A stretch of 64,000 bases of DNA from Triglochin maritima (lineage: Eukaryota; Streptophyta; Magnoliopsida; Alismatales; Juncaginaceae): assembly GCA_963682175.1 (NCBI GenBank), contig OY821771.1, forward strand, positions 31,764,201-31,828,200. The letters run 5' to 3'. Made by a program: the position numbers and the translations under genes. The notes beneath the pieces were generated by a model that saw only the letters and a list, made by a program, of their open reading frames with translations, was not told the DNA's origin and made no database searches. Of this stretch, positions 23,573 to 34,165 are shown in pieces. Positions within the stretch are counted from its first letter, which is position 1; every line of letters starts with the position of its first letter.

Positions 23573-25493
23573 TGAAACTCAGATGCCTTGCAATCGCAAT
23601 CGCAATCTCGGCAAAAGTAGAAGGCATAAGGATGAACTTGTAAGAAACGAACCTTTTACAAGACCAAAAGAAAGTCAGACACCAAATTACAGATTACAAA
23701 TATTGATCAACGGATGAAGAATACAGCATTTACCAGTGAATAGAGCTCGCCAACACGGTTTTGCAAAGGTGCACCACTCAAAGCCCATCTATATGTGGAT
23801 TCCAAAGAAAATATAGCCCTCGAAGTACTACAGTACCTTGCTTTTATAGAATGAGCCTGCATTGGAGAAAATAATCACGGGCTGCAGAAACTACAACCAA
23901 GAAAAACTACAGTAGTGCATCAAACCTACATACCAAATATTACCAAGACAAAAGTGAATATATCCTGATAGAATACTGACTATACAGGACTGCACATGCA
24001 TATAAAATACATTTCATTTTAAGTTTATCACAATAGAACCCGCCCATAAAATAACCCAAGTCTCCAACAGAACATATATGAATTGACATTGATGATCAAC
24101 AACTAAGATGAAAGAACACATCCAAATTTTTGACAGAAACATATTTTCTGGAAGAAATAAAATCCCAAAACCACATATACAGACACTCATAAAAATACTA
24201 AGAGTAACAGCAAAAAAGTAAAAGCAAAGGCAACAACTTCAGAACTCAATCTCTAAGTCCCTAAAAATACTAGTAGACGCACACCTTACCAGTTTGGAGT
24301 AGCTTAGATGAAGGTGAAATCTAGTCTTAGCAAGATGTGCTCTTCAATCCATACATTAAAGGACAACCCTGATTATGTTACATACAAGCTGTCATTTTCT
24401 TCCCCCCTTACCTTGGACGAGCAGCCTTGCAATTCAATTCTTTAGAGTAAGTGAGCTTCAGGTCATTGGAAGTACATAGTGGGTGAGCGAGGTGAATTGC
24501 CTAGACTTGTCAAAAACAAGTTCTAGATTTGTTCAACAATCACTAATGTATATGTTATAATAGACTTCACAATGCCCAAAATATATTCTTACAACACATA
24601 AATCAGTAATTATTTGATGACATGAGTCAGCAAAGCAGTAGTTCAATCGCTACATTGTCACAACACTAGAAATGATTACAACCTCTTCTCACAGGCTGAC
24701 TATGAACCACCACATCAAAACAACCTTTTACATTATTGATGTTATGTTCTCTAGTTGTGTAAACACCAAGTCGAGATATAGCAATGCACGAATTCTTATA
24801 TTTACAAGGTATAAAGCCAAAGATTACGAAATGCCTTACCTCGTCCAAAATGATCATCTCCCACTTGACAGTGTGCAGAACCAATTCCGCCCCCACTGCA
24901 TGCTCCACATGATCGTCTTTCTCCTTACCTTTACCCACCTTCTTCACCTCCTTCCCTTTCTTCCCATACCCCTTAGATTTATCCTTATTCCTTGCCTGCT
25001 TGGCTTGCTTATCCGTTCTCACAGCATGCGGCCCACAGTAATACTTCAAATGAAACTTCATCTTATCTGGATAATACAACTTCCCACAGTACTTGAACTT
25101 CACCTTCGGCACGGCCTTAAACCTCCTGAACTCACCCTCGAAATACGGAGCCTCCTGGTTGAGGTCCCACGCGAGCCACTCCTTCTGGAACCAAAGCAGC
25201 GGGAGGAGGACGTCCGGGGAAGGATCGACCGTTTCGGCCATCGCGGCCGCTTCGTCAGGGAAATCGATTTCGGAACCGGCATTTATGTTTTCGGAGATCC
25301 ATCTGGAGTGTTCTTCCTCCATTACCTCCCAGATGAGGGGGTTTTCTTCTCGGGGTTTCGGTTTCGGGGTTTTCTTCGGCTTTTTTGGGGGTTCGGGGCG
25401 GTTCGAGAGAGCGGAGTCGGCAGAATTGAAGGGGAGGGAACGAGAAGGGGTGTAATCATCGTCGGAGGGTGAGGGATTGGATCGTTTGGGCAT
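23573..25493 (-). pseudogene. RAD16: RAD16-like SNF2 ATPase/RING repair gene, truncated, Walker A deleted
   Basis: Exon 1 (24840-25493) begins MPKRSNPSPSDDDYTPSRSL and holds LLPLLWFQKEWLAWDLNQE, then FKYCGKLYYPDKMKFHLKYY and CGPHAVRTDKQAKQ, TVKWEMIILDE. Exon 2 (23734-23856) gives YRWALSGAPLQNRVGELYSL. Exon 3 (23573-23652) gives VRFLQVHPYAFYFCRDCDCD. These match plant RAD16, a chromatin-linked nucleotide-excision-repair factor. Between LNQE and the EGEFRR block the family has RGGILADEMGMGKT and motif Ia. Here they are absent, an in-frame deletion of well over 100 residues, so ATP binding is lost. The DEAH box is split by the intron and reads DE|AHS. The RING and C-terminal helicase exons are not found. 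Upstream is a normal-looking TATA-containing promoter. Confidence 0.85.
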
Positions 25494-25540
25494 GACGGAA
25501 GCGTGGTGGAGAAGGAATGGGAGCGGCTGAAGAAGGGCGG

Positions 25541-25690
25541 GAATGGGGTGGGGGATTTATTATTTATATATAGGGTTTCGGATTTTAGAAATGATTTTTT
25601 TTTTCAAAATAATTATATAAAAAAATTGGAAGAATATATGGGGTGGGGGGTTTATTATTTATATATATGGTTGGGGATTTTAGAAATGCG
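25541..25690 (-). promoter_or_regulatory. duplicated TATA-bearing promoter segment of the RAD16-like gene
   Basis: Two direct copies (about 25541-25585 and 25637-25686) share GGGGTGGGGGATTTATTATT and TATATATAG. Both lie just upstream of the ATG at 25493 and supply TATA-like TATATATAAATAATAA on the minus strand. Confidence 0.5.
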
Positions 25691-26392
25691 TAGAAATTTT
25701 ATTTTGCGCGACGGGTGTGGTACAATTACGGTATGACGTAGTTTCCATCGTTCCAGTACATGAGTGAATTTGCAAAAGTCAGGTTTTTGATGCAAAAGAC
25801 CGGAAGGTTAAGAATAGGAAAAAAATCAAAAAATTTAAAAAATCAATAAATCTAAACCTACCTGAGAAATATTTCTCAAACTACTACCACAACGTCGGGA
25901 TACTTGGTGGTGGAGGGTCTTAGATTTCATAACACTTAGAATTTTATCTGCGCAGCTAGAAATGTGTACTGTCAGTTTGGAGTCCAAATTGAACTCGACG
26001 TTGCAAGTGCACTGGACGTTGAGTTCATAAAACAAAACTTGGCCATTAGGACATTGAGTTTGGTTTCGTATGCACTCAGACATCAACTCCAGCTAAGTTT
26101 AGTTGATATGGAGGGCCCCCGGGTCATAAGTCTTTAAAATATTACCTTGCATGTACTCAATTATAGGGCCTTCTTTTTTAGAAAAGAAAATGATGACCGT
26201 GTTATCCATTTATGGATCATAGTGGTAAAAATAGACTTGTTCAGAAATGCATGGTCCAGAGAAATGGATTTTTCTTCCAGATAATATAGCAGTAACAATA
26301 GCAGCAACATAATTTAGTTTGTTATTTTCAGTTTCATAGATAATCTTAAAATGGCATCATTATTCTTACAAAAAATCACTTGGTTAAGGAAA
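25691..26392. other. intergenic, no gene supported
   Basis: Nothing recognised. GACGTTGAGTT and GACGTTGCAAGTGCACTGG occur around 25990-26020. Confidence 0.4.
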
Positions 26393-26883
26393 TGTTGGAT
26401 CAGCGACCCTAAACTAATCACAAACTAATCCCTCTACTAATGTAGATGCAACGGAAATAAAAGACAAACAAGTAGAAACAAGCCCTGCTTGACACCATAA
26501 CCGTTGCTGACCTACTCAGTAATCTGATATCTGTTCAGGGCCAAGATCAAACCTTTACAAAGCAAGCTCGCGAACAACCCGTCAAACTTGGTTCTTTTCT
26601 CACAACCTGAGAGGGAAGCTTCCTAACGAAGCTTCTAAAACCTTTGATGATTCTAGAAAAATAGAAGTGGGAATCACAAAACACTCTAACACTTGAGCCA
26701 ACTTAAGTAGGATAAGAATTAGAAACATAAGTGGTGAAGCTTAGGCTTGAGTATAGGATTTAGATTCTTGAAGGTGGAGAAGTTTCTCTCTAAGAGTGGG
26801 AGCAATGAGGAGTGTAAGAGATCTGTAAATTAAGCTCCGAAGATCATATAGTTGTTGGAGCTAAAGTCAAAATGATGGTCAAG
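26393..26883 (-). repeat. old SIRE-like copia LTR, part 1
   Basis: It starts TGTTGGATC on the plus strand (3' end of a minus-strand LTR). It aligns with 39656-40110 through blocks such as ACAACCTGAGAGGGAAGCTTCCTA, cut here to CTGAGAGGGAAGCTTCCTA, and TAAGTGGTGAAGCTTAGGCTTGAG-like text. It is interrupted by the solo LTR at 26884. Confidence 0.7.
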
Positions 26884-28355
26884 TGATTAGTAGCATATCA
26901 TACATAGTACTCATGTTATATATCCTTTATTTTACCCCAATATTGTGCTACTCGAGTGTTTGTTGTTATATTTCAGGTATTAGGGAATAAAGAATAGAAA
27001 AGGACTTAAAAATAAGAAGAATGAATTGATTCAGAAGGTTTATGGACTTGTTTGTAATGCCCAAGGACTAGATTGAAAACACGGATTGGCCCAAGTGAAA
27101 ACCTGGAGGGACCAAAGTGTAAAAAAAAATATTATGTCACAAAAGTCCATAACCTGAGGAGCAAATCAACAATTAAAATCAAATCGGCTCGAGAAAATGG
27201 ATCAGGGCTCAACCCCACGTGCAAAACATCAAACTTAACCGATTAACAAAATTCTAGGCTGATCGGAACCATTCCAGTGGTGGATATTTCTGCTCCATTT
27301 TTGCCTAAATTTTGGAGGCGGGTTAGGTTGTCGGGTCAGAGAAATATACAACATCCAAATCAGAGTTACAACCGTCCGATTATGCCCAGATCCATCCAAA
27401 CCCTCTAATCTTCTATAAATAGACTTGTAATGCCTCCTTTCTTCTTCCTCTTTCCTCTCCTCCTTAGGTTAGTTTCATTTCTTGTTTAGTAGAGTACGTT
27501 TTATTTATTGTTTATTAGAGTAGGTTTTAGTTTATTGATTAGTAGTGTAGTGGAGCAGAAGAGGAGCAACTTTGTAATCTTCATTTTCTTAATCAAGTTA
27601 AGTTTTTATGTTCTTCATGTCGTTATCTTTCATTTGATGCAAATTTTGTTCACTTGCTTTGGTTACTTTAGTTTACTTTATTTGCTTATGGGTTTTTTTT
27701 TTTGTTTTTTCTGATTTATAGAGATGAGTGGAGAGTAGTTCATCCCCATTGGGGGGAGAAGAAGGTGATGTGATTATGTAATGTATTAAGTGTGTGTGTT
27801 AATCCTAACCTTTGAACATCACATGAGTTCCATAACCATAAAATGGGATTTTCACTCTTATCTTTGATGTGTTAATGCTCTTAATTGATTCTTAGCACAT
27901 GCTTAGATTAGTAGGCCTATTTTATGGGGAATGATGAGGGGAAGATAAGGAGGAAACATGACATGTGTATGCATGTGCTCATGTTGGTCTCATCCTAATT
28001 ATTGTCTTGTATGTTTTAATGATAATGTTTTATCTTATTTCATGTGGAGACAAAGTTGGATTTGGTTTTTATAGATTTCATGTATTACATGTTGTGATGA
28101 GCACCAATGAACACACACACACATACACATATTCTCATTTCCTCATTCTTTCTCTACCCCCTAAGGGGTTTATTTTTATCGTTTGTTTTCTGATTTAGTA
28201 CTCATCGTAATGTAATTCCGATCTCATGTCTCTCTTTTCCTTTCCCACTCGATTATTGTAGACTCTGACTTGCGTGCGCTCCTCGTGGACACGACCCATA
28301 CTTGCCACGTCTTCATTGACGTCGTGCACTTGCGGTTATTTAAAAAGAACAATCG
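26884..28355 (+). repeat. solo gypsy LTR (1472 bp), TSD TCAAG
   Basis: It begins TGATTAGTAGC and ends AAAAAGAACAATCG, flanked by TCAAG on both sides (26879-26883 and 28356-28360). The TATA box is at 27414-27422. The end block CCATACTTGCCACGTCTTCA and GTGCACTTGCGG marks it as a cousin of the Athila-like LTRs. No internal sequence remains, so it arose by LTR-LTR recombination. It is inserted into the older copia LTR. Confidence 0.9.
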
Positions 28356-28360
28356 TCAAG

Positions 28361-28460
28361 CTAGGCAACCGATCAAAAGAGTACGTTGAAGTTCTGTCGC
28401 AACCAGAGACGATCGACCGTTTGTGCATTCCGTTCGACCGTTCACTTAAGTCCATAAGCT
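28361..28460 (-). repeat. old SIRE-like copia LTR, part 2
   Basis: The stretch resumes after the solo LTR and carries GATCGACCG and TTCGACCGTTCACTTAAG. It thus has the palindrome array typical of this LTR type. Homology fades after about 28460. Confidence 0.6.
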
Positions 28461-29754
28461 AAATGTAACACTCGCTCTCCTACTACTCTATTAAGTTTTA
28501 TTTCATCCTTATGCTTATTTGTGTGTTATCTTTATGCTTGATGTATGTTTTGTAAGTTTATTCTTTATTTCGGGTGCAACTCATCAGGCACTTTTGTTAA
28601 CCAGCTTACTCAATCGGGTCGATCGGGTGAGAGTAGCTTGAGAAGTACGGCTTCGCTGGTGCTTGGGATGTGTGGAGATGACTCAACTTTGGGGATGATG
28701 TGGCATCCTAGTTAGCCAGAGAATATTTGATTTTGTATGCAAATTCAAATGTGCTTGGTTTAGGCAAGTTTTAATGGGGATTTATTCCTATTCATTTGTT
28801 GCCATTTGTTTTTGTTTCTTGAAACAAAACTCTCCCTCACCCAGTCGACCCTAACCCTCTCCTCTCCTTCACTCGTGATACCTCAGACCCTTCCCCGCTC
28901 CCTCTCCGGTGTCCTGGTTGCTGGAGCTCTAGCGAGGCAAGTGCAACAAGCAAGGATGCGTCTTCTTGTGCGGCTAGAAGAAGCATTTGGTGGACTGTTC
29001 TCTGGCGAACTCAGTATGCTCCGAACCTTGTCCAAGTTTCTGAGTGGGGGTGGTGGCTGGAAGGGCCGGCCATCACCAGTTGGCTGGTGGTGCAATCGGT
29101 TGTACCACCAACTAATCAACACCTAGTGCGCACTAGGGTTGCACGCATGGGTGGGTGGTTGTGGTAGCCAGAGGATGCTGGAGCTCCGGCGAGCTCCAAT
29201 GAAGTCTAACCACCTCTGGTCGGGCATCTTAGGGGAGCTGTGGTGGCTCCAGTTGGAGGCTAGGGTGGCTAGTGCACCCGATCTCCTCCTTAGGGTTTCT
29301 TGATGGTGCGATTGTAGCTCCCGGACGGTCGGCTGGTGCCGCTGAAATCCGATGGTGGCTGGACCCTATTTACGTGAAGAGAGACTCAAGGGAAGGGGGA
29401 GGTTGTCTAGAGATGTGGTGTATCAGACAGGGGAGGTCCAAGGATGGGGAGAGGCATGGGTGACCATCCGAGTGCTTGATTGGTCCCTTGCGTGTCTTGT
29501 CGAGTCTTGTGCCTGACCAGCCCCATTGCACTACTTCATCCACGTTTAACAATTGTTTCAGTTTTTTTTAAAAGTAATGAATCTATAAAACCATCAAAAA
29601 ATATAAATAATATCTCATCATTTTCTCCCTATGTCGCACCATCGAGTTGGTACCACGCTGGTGTGGTATGACTAAATTCGCCATGTTTTTCTTATTAGTC
29701 TCGCTTTTCTTCTGTATTACCAAAAAAACCAAATTGTTAGATTTTTAGTCATTT
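28461..29754. other. unassigned region, GC-rich part at 28840-29480
   Basis: Open frames on both strands here are low-complexity Arg/Gly/Ser-rich and match nothing I recognise. AGCTCCGGCGAGCTCC and GGTGGCTGG words recur. This could be a captured and decayed first exon or the remains of a DNA transposon. Confidence 0.35.
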
Positions 29755-30012
29755 CACTAGTGCAGAATTGTGAATAGTCGTCGCCAAATAGACGTCGGTT
29801 GCCCATATAGCCGACGTCTATAGGTATAGACGTCAGCTATTAATACGACCAACATGTATTGGGTTCTCTAGACGTCGGTTGTTATAATACACATTGCAAC
29901 CGACGTCTATACCCTGACGTTTATCCCTCAAGCCTATAGACGTTGGTCAAACCTTACAGACGACGTCTATGCCCCACGTCGGGATATAGACGTTGGGTGT
30001 TGGGTATGACCG
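29755..30012. repeat. left subterminal repeats of the CACTA element
   Basis: There are about ten copies of TAGACGTCGGT or its inverse ACCGACGTCTA in both orientations within 250 bases. These are the presumed transposase-binding array. The matching right array is 33205-33370 (ATAGACGTCGGATTTT and similar). Confidence 0.85.
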
Positions 30013-30122
30013 ACGTCTATGAGGCTTATATGAAATGAACTGTTACATTTTTTCAATTTATTCCAACAAAACCTCTAGACAAAAAACCGATCAAACCCGA
30101 CCTCCTTCACGACCGATCTCCG

Positions 30123-30147
30123 CCCCCCCCCCCCCCCCCCCCCCCCC
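30123..30147. repeat. 25-base C homopolymer
   Basis: An uninterrupted C run between CGACCGATCTCCG and GCAAACCC. Its length may be unreliable in assembly. Confidence 0.9.
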
Positions 30148-30214
30148 GCAAACCCTAGCATCCGCGACCGATGTCCCAAAACTCTGGCCTTTGCGACCGA
30201 TCTCATGTTTACAA

Positions 30215-30428
30215 ACTTGATTTATCTCATATTTACAAAATTCTTTCACAATTTAGAACATGTCATGTTTGTTAAGACCTAAGCATCAGCAAGTAATATT
30301 ACCTAAAAATTCCATTTTTTGGGGGAAAAAGTTGATTTATCTCGTATTAACAAATTCTTTCACAATTTAGAACATGTCATATTTTGTAAGACCTAAGCAT
30401 CAACGAGTAATATTACCTAAAAATGTTT
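30215..30428 (+). repeat. two direct copies of a 95-bp block
   Basis: TTGATTTATCTC ... AAATTCTTTCACAATTTAGA ... GACCTAAGCATCA ... AGTAATATTACCTAAAAAT occurs at about 30215-30305 and again at 30333-30424, with few differences. Confidence 0.85.
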
Positions 30429-30579
30429 AGCAAGTATAAGTGATGTTTTAGTTAGGTGATCGTGCCTAGAAATCATGGGGTCAAATTGTAAACTTACATT
30501 ATGGTTGAATCAAGTTGATATATTTCTTTTAAAGTTTGGTTATTCACTTTAAGATTTGTGAGTCCATCTACTTATATAT

Positions 30580-31353
30580 ATGGGAATGACGATAAATCGG
30601 GTCACCTTGCGGCTCTCATGAAAAAAGACGGCAAAATATATTATCCGATTCCTTATCACGAGAGGTAAATTTGTTAATTCAAAGTAAGTGGAATTTGATT
30701 TTGTAATAAACTTATGTTTATATATATAAACAGAGCTCATTGGATGCTTGTCATTCTATGCCTCGAGACTAATTCAGCATATTGGTTTGATCATTTGGGG
30801 TCAACTAAACCAAAGGAATCCATAAAGAATCTTGTAAATTTGTAAGTTCGTTTTAATCATCGTATTTGTAATTCATGTATTTTTATTAGTATTATCAACT
30901 TCATATTGAATAGCATGTGCTTTTCAGGACAATGAAGGTTTACAAAGTGTAAGATGGAAAAAGAAAAAGAAAAAATGCTGGAGTAACATGACATGGAATG
31001 GGAGTAAGTACATTCTTCCATTTTTGTTAATTATGTTAAGTAATGGAACATATATTTAGCGAATTTATATTTTTGTAGTAGAGCAAGCATACTGGAAATA
31101 CGAAATGTGGTTACTACGTCATGAGATACATGGACGAAATCCTCGAATTTGCATCTCAAAACGTATCCCTATCCGAGGTAATATAGATCACTATTCAGTT
31201 GTATAATTATAGTTTCATTATTTAGATATTAATATTTTTACTTGTATTTTATAGGTCTTCCAATAGAATAGTGATCCCTACTCGCAACAGGACCTCGATG
31301 ATACTCGCAACCGATGGGTTTGCTATTTTATGAGAAACATGTTAATGAACTAA
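30580..31353 (+). pseudogene. Ulp1-like (C48) SUMO-protease domain carried by the CACTA element
   Basis: Exons are about 30580-30664, 30734-30841, 30928-31003, 31082-31177 and 31255-31353, with GT-AG introns and matching phases. They encode GKIYYPIPYHER, AHWMLVILCLETNSAYWFDH, KCGYYVMRYMDEILEFAS and a C-terminus DPYSQQDLDDTRNRW. The catalytic His (AHW), Asp (WFDH) and Cys (CGYY) are all kept. Three in-frame stops interrupt it: TAA 30950, TGA 30989 and TAG 31264. Each is one C-to-T or G-to-A step from Gln or Trp codons expected there. Ulp1-like passengers are common in plant CACTA and Mutator elements; their role is unclear. Confidence 0.82.
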
Positions 31354-31552
31354 GAGGTTCTTATTTCAATAACACTTTCTTTGTAATTAAACATGCAAAT
31401 TTATTTAACATGTTTACTAGTATTACCAACATACAATGTGAGCTTTAGAATAATCAAAAATCTTTGTGAATGAAAGTCAAGTGTTTGTGTATGTATGCTT
31501 GTGGATGAATGTGTTTGTGTATGTATTTGTGTTTGTGGATGAATATGTTGTG

Positions 31553-33112
31553 CGATTGGCATCATTTCATGCATATTCATGTCTCTTATATCCATTATCT
31601 TTCACCTTAAACAATGCTATGTAACGAGTTTTATGTTTAGATTTCAGAAATAAAGAGGTTTGAAGAGGAGAGACATGAAAGGACCCAAAAGCAGGGAAAA
31701 ATGACTTAATTGTGAGACCTGGGGACCAAGATGCAAGGGAGAAGGACCTGATCGTAAGACAGAATGACCTAAGAGAAAAACAGGAAACTCCACACCATCA
31801 TGGGGAGTATTTTGCCAATTCGATTCGGGTCGGAGCTCCAACAAACCAACCAGATGCATCCAAGACCAAGACACACAACAAGGAAGTCCCACAAAGAAAT
31901 CCAGACGGATCTGGATCCTATAGGCCGCCAATTGGCGGTCTGGAACCGCCAATTGGCGGTCTGGATCATTCCAGATCCGCTAATATTTCTCCTGGACTTG
32001 TATTATGGTGTGTTTAGGCTATTTTTGGTATTGGTTTAGTCCCACATCGGGGGATTGTCCCGGATTAGCTTTTTCCATGCTTATAAATAGAACTCTTCAC
32101 CTCCCATTGTATCCATCTCTCTCTTGGTGGCATCCTTCCCTACTAAGAGTGAAGCCTTGAAGCAAAACTCTAGTGGAGGAAGGGCTGCTTGTAATCTGAG
32201 TGAGTTCATAATAAAAGTTTTCATTAGTTTGTTAATTCTTGCTTAGTTAAATTCCTTTAATGTTTTTGCTTTGATGCTTGTTTTGTTTTATGCTTCTTTA
32301 ATGTTTCTTGCTTGATTAGTATAGTTTCATTTCAGTATTATGCTTGCTTCTGTTAATATAGTTAGTGTAATGAGTAGTGAGTAGTTCCATCCCCATTTGG
32401 GGGGTGGAGAAATATGTGATATAATCATGTAGTGTATTAAGTGTGTTATTTTTATCCCTTGAGCTTTATATGATTTCCATAACCATCTAATGGGTCTCCA
32501 CTCTTATCTTTGATATGCTAATGCTCTTGAATGAAGTTTAGCTTATGCTTTGATTAGTGGACCTATTTTATGGGGAATGATAAGGTTAGGATATGGATGA
32601 AGTTAATGTTGGAAACACAATTTGTAGTGTATGTACTCTTGTTGCCTTTTCCTTAGCTAATGTCTTGTATGTTTTAATGATGTAGTCATCTTAATTCATG
32701 TGGAGACATAGTAGGGTCTAGTCTTTATACATGAGTTCATTTAGTTTCATTCCAATTATTGTCTTGTATGTTTTAATGATGTAGTCTTATCTTAATTCAT
32801 GTTGAGGCAAAGTTGGATGTAGTTTTATGATTTCATGCACTACATGTTGTGAGGAGCTTAATGAACACACACACACACACTTCTTTATGTTCACATTATT
32901 TCTCTACCCCCTATGGGGCTTAGTTTTATCGTTTCTTCTCCATTTCATTTCAGCTTTGTAGTTTAGATTAGTGTAATACATCTTTCTCCATTCTTTTTAC
33001 CTCTCGCCTTCGAATAAACCAAGTGTCGACACACCTCCCAGTGGACGACCCGTACTTGCCACCGCTTCAACGCGGCCGTGCACTTGCGGTAGAAATATAA
33101 AACGATCAAACA
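31553..33112 (+). repeat. solo Athila-like LTR (1560 bp), TSD TTGTG
   Basis: It starts CGATTGGCATCATTTCATGC (first base changed from T) and ends CGATCAAACA. TTGTG lies on both sides (31548-31552, 33113-33117). It aligns closely with the LTR at 5253. It carries two perfect CCGCCAATTGGCGG dyads (31923-31965) and TATAAATAG at 32082-32090. A direct repeat of a TTTTAATGATGTAGTC block lies at 32673 and 32770. It is inserted in the CACTA element after the Ulp1 pseudogene. Confidence 0.92.
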
Positions 33113-33417
33113 TTGTGCAGGATGGATGAATGCTTTTCTTGTGCAGGTTGAATGTGTGTGATGTAGGAATCTATGATTGCAACAATTTGAATTTATTTAA
33201 TCTGGTGATAGGATAGACATTGGGTGTACCTACTAGCCGACGTCTATTCTCTAAGAATAGACGTCGGATTTTATGTGACCGATGTCTAGGTATATACAAC
33301 ACATAAATAGACGTCGGCTAAGGGAAGTCGTATATCCAACGTATATAAGATGTATATCTGGCGTATATTCCCTTTTCTGCACTAGTGTTGATTATAATTG
33401 AACTGGAATTATTATAA

Positions 33418-33620
33418 ATTTACCTTAAACGTCTCGCTGGACGAGTAGTCCAGAAGAGTAGACCAATCCTCCTCGGAAATAGGTGGCGGTCTAGCTGCCT
33501 CTCTAGACTCTAGATCCGCTACCTCAAGGTATAACTGGTACTTATTTTCTTTCCATTAGGTGTTCAGAGACTTCATAATTTTTTCTTTGAACCCCTTTGG
33601 AACTGTTCAGTGTGACTGTG
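33418..33620 (-). pseudogene. En/Spm-type plant transposase fragment
   Basis: The minus strand reads VPKGFKEKIMKSLN at 33550-33610, then YQLYLEVADLESREAA and RPPPISEEDWSTLLDYSSS from 33540 to 33422. The RPPxISEEDW block is typical of the Transposase_24/Ptta-En-Spm domain of plant CACTA-linked proteins. Only this part remains. The CACTA element at 29755-33387 ends 30 bases away. Confidence 0.65.
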
Positions 33621-34165
33621 GAACAAAATCCATTTACTTTTCAATTAAAATCAATACTAATATTACTTAAGTACGTAGGTAATATTACCCCCAATTGCTG
33701 TCATGCCACATCCTAATCTTTCCTTGGTACTAATCTCCTGTCTGAATAACAAGGAAGCAGTACATGTGAGTTTACCACTCCTAATCTTGGGGTTGGGTTT
33801 TGTGGCTGGAGTTGGGGATGGTGTTCAGGGAGGCTGGGGTCGGGTGGGAGTCGGGCTGGGGATGAGGGGCTCGGGTTGGCATTAGGGAGGTGGCGATTGG
33901 GTCGGGACGGGGGTGATTGGTGATGGTGGTCACAGGTGATGGTGGCCATGCGAGTGGTGATCGGGTCGGGTCTGGGCAATTGGGAGGAGGAGAAGGTTGG
34001 GGTGCTGGTGGGTAGGAGGATCGGCCGTGGGAGAAGCGTTACCAGAGAGGAGGTGAACGTGGTGGAGCGACGAGGAGGAGGCGTGCGCAGAGGAGACGAC
34101 GACTGAAGGTTTGCGCAAGGGGCGATCAACGACGGGCGTAAGTCAGGATGGGTTAGGGTTTTTGT
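33621..34165. other. G-rich stretch without a supported gene
   Basis: The minus strand holds a Pro/Ser-rich open frame (33713-34129) of low complexity that I do not accept as a gene. CCTAATCTTGGGGTTGGG at 33782 is the same string that closes each unit of the following tandem repeat. Confidence 0.4.

Larger units (their letters stand above)
29755..33387 (+). mobile_element. CACTA (En/Spm) element carrying a Ulp1-like pseudogene
   Basis: It begins CACTAGTGCAGAA (29755) and ends with the inverse TTCTGCACTAGTG (33387). Flanking triplets TTT and TTG are one mismatch from a 3-bp target duplication. Both ends carry dense subterminal repeats of GACGTCGG/CCGACGTC. Removing the 1560-bp solo LTR and its duplication leaves about 2.07 kb. 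No transposase is encoded, so it is non-autonomous. It sits next to, and probably in an intron of, another En/Spm-type transposase gene fragment (33418-33620). Confidence 0.87.

Noticed and set aside
24672..25472. 266-codon plus-strand ORF antisense to the RAD16-like exon
   Set aside because: It is a shadow of the minus-strand exon, whose translation matches a known family.
29755..30012. Regular GACGTCGG repeats as a CRISPR-like array
   Set aside because: Repeats occur in both orientations at uneven spacing next to a CACTA terminus. They are subterminal transposon repeats in a plant genome.
33713..34129. 138-codon Pro/Ser-rich ORF on the minus strand
   Set aside because: Low complexity from a G-rich strand, without splice signals, homology or context.
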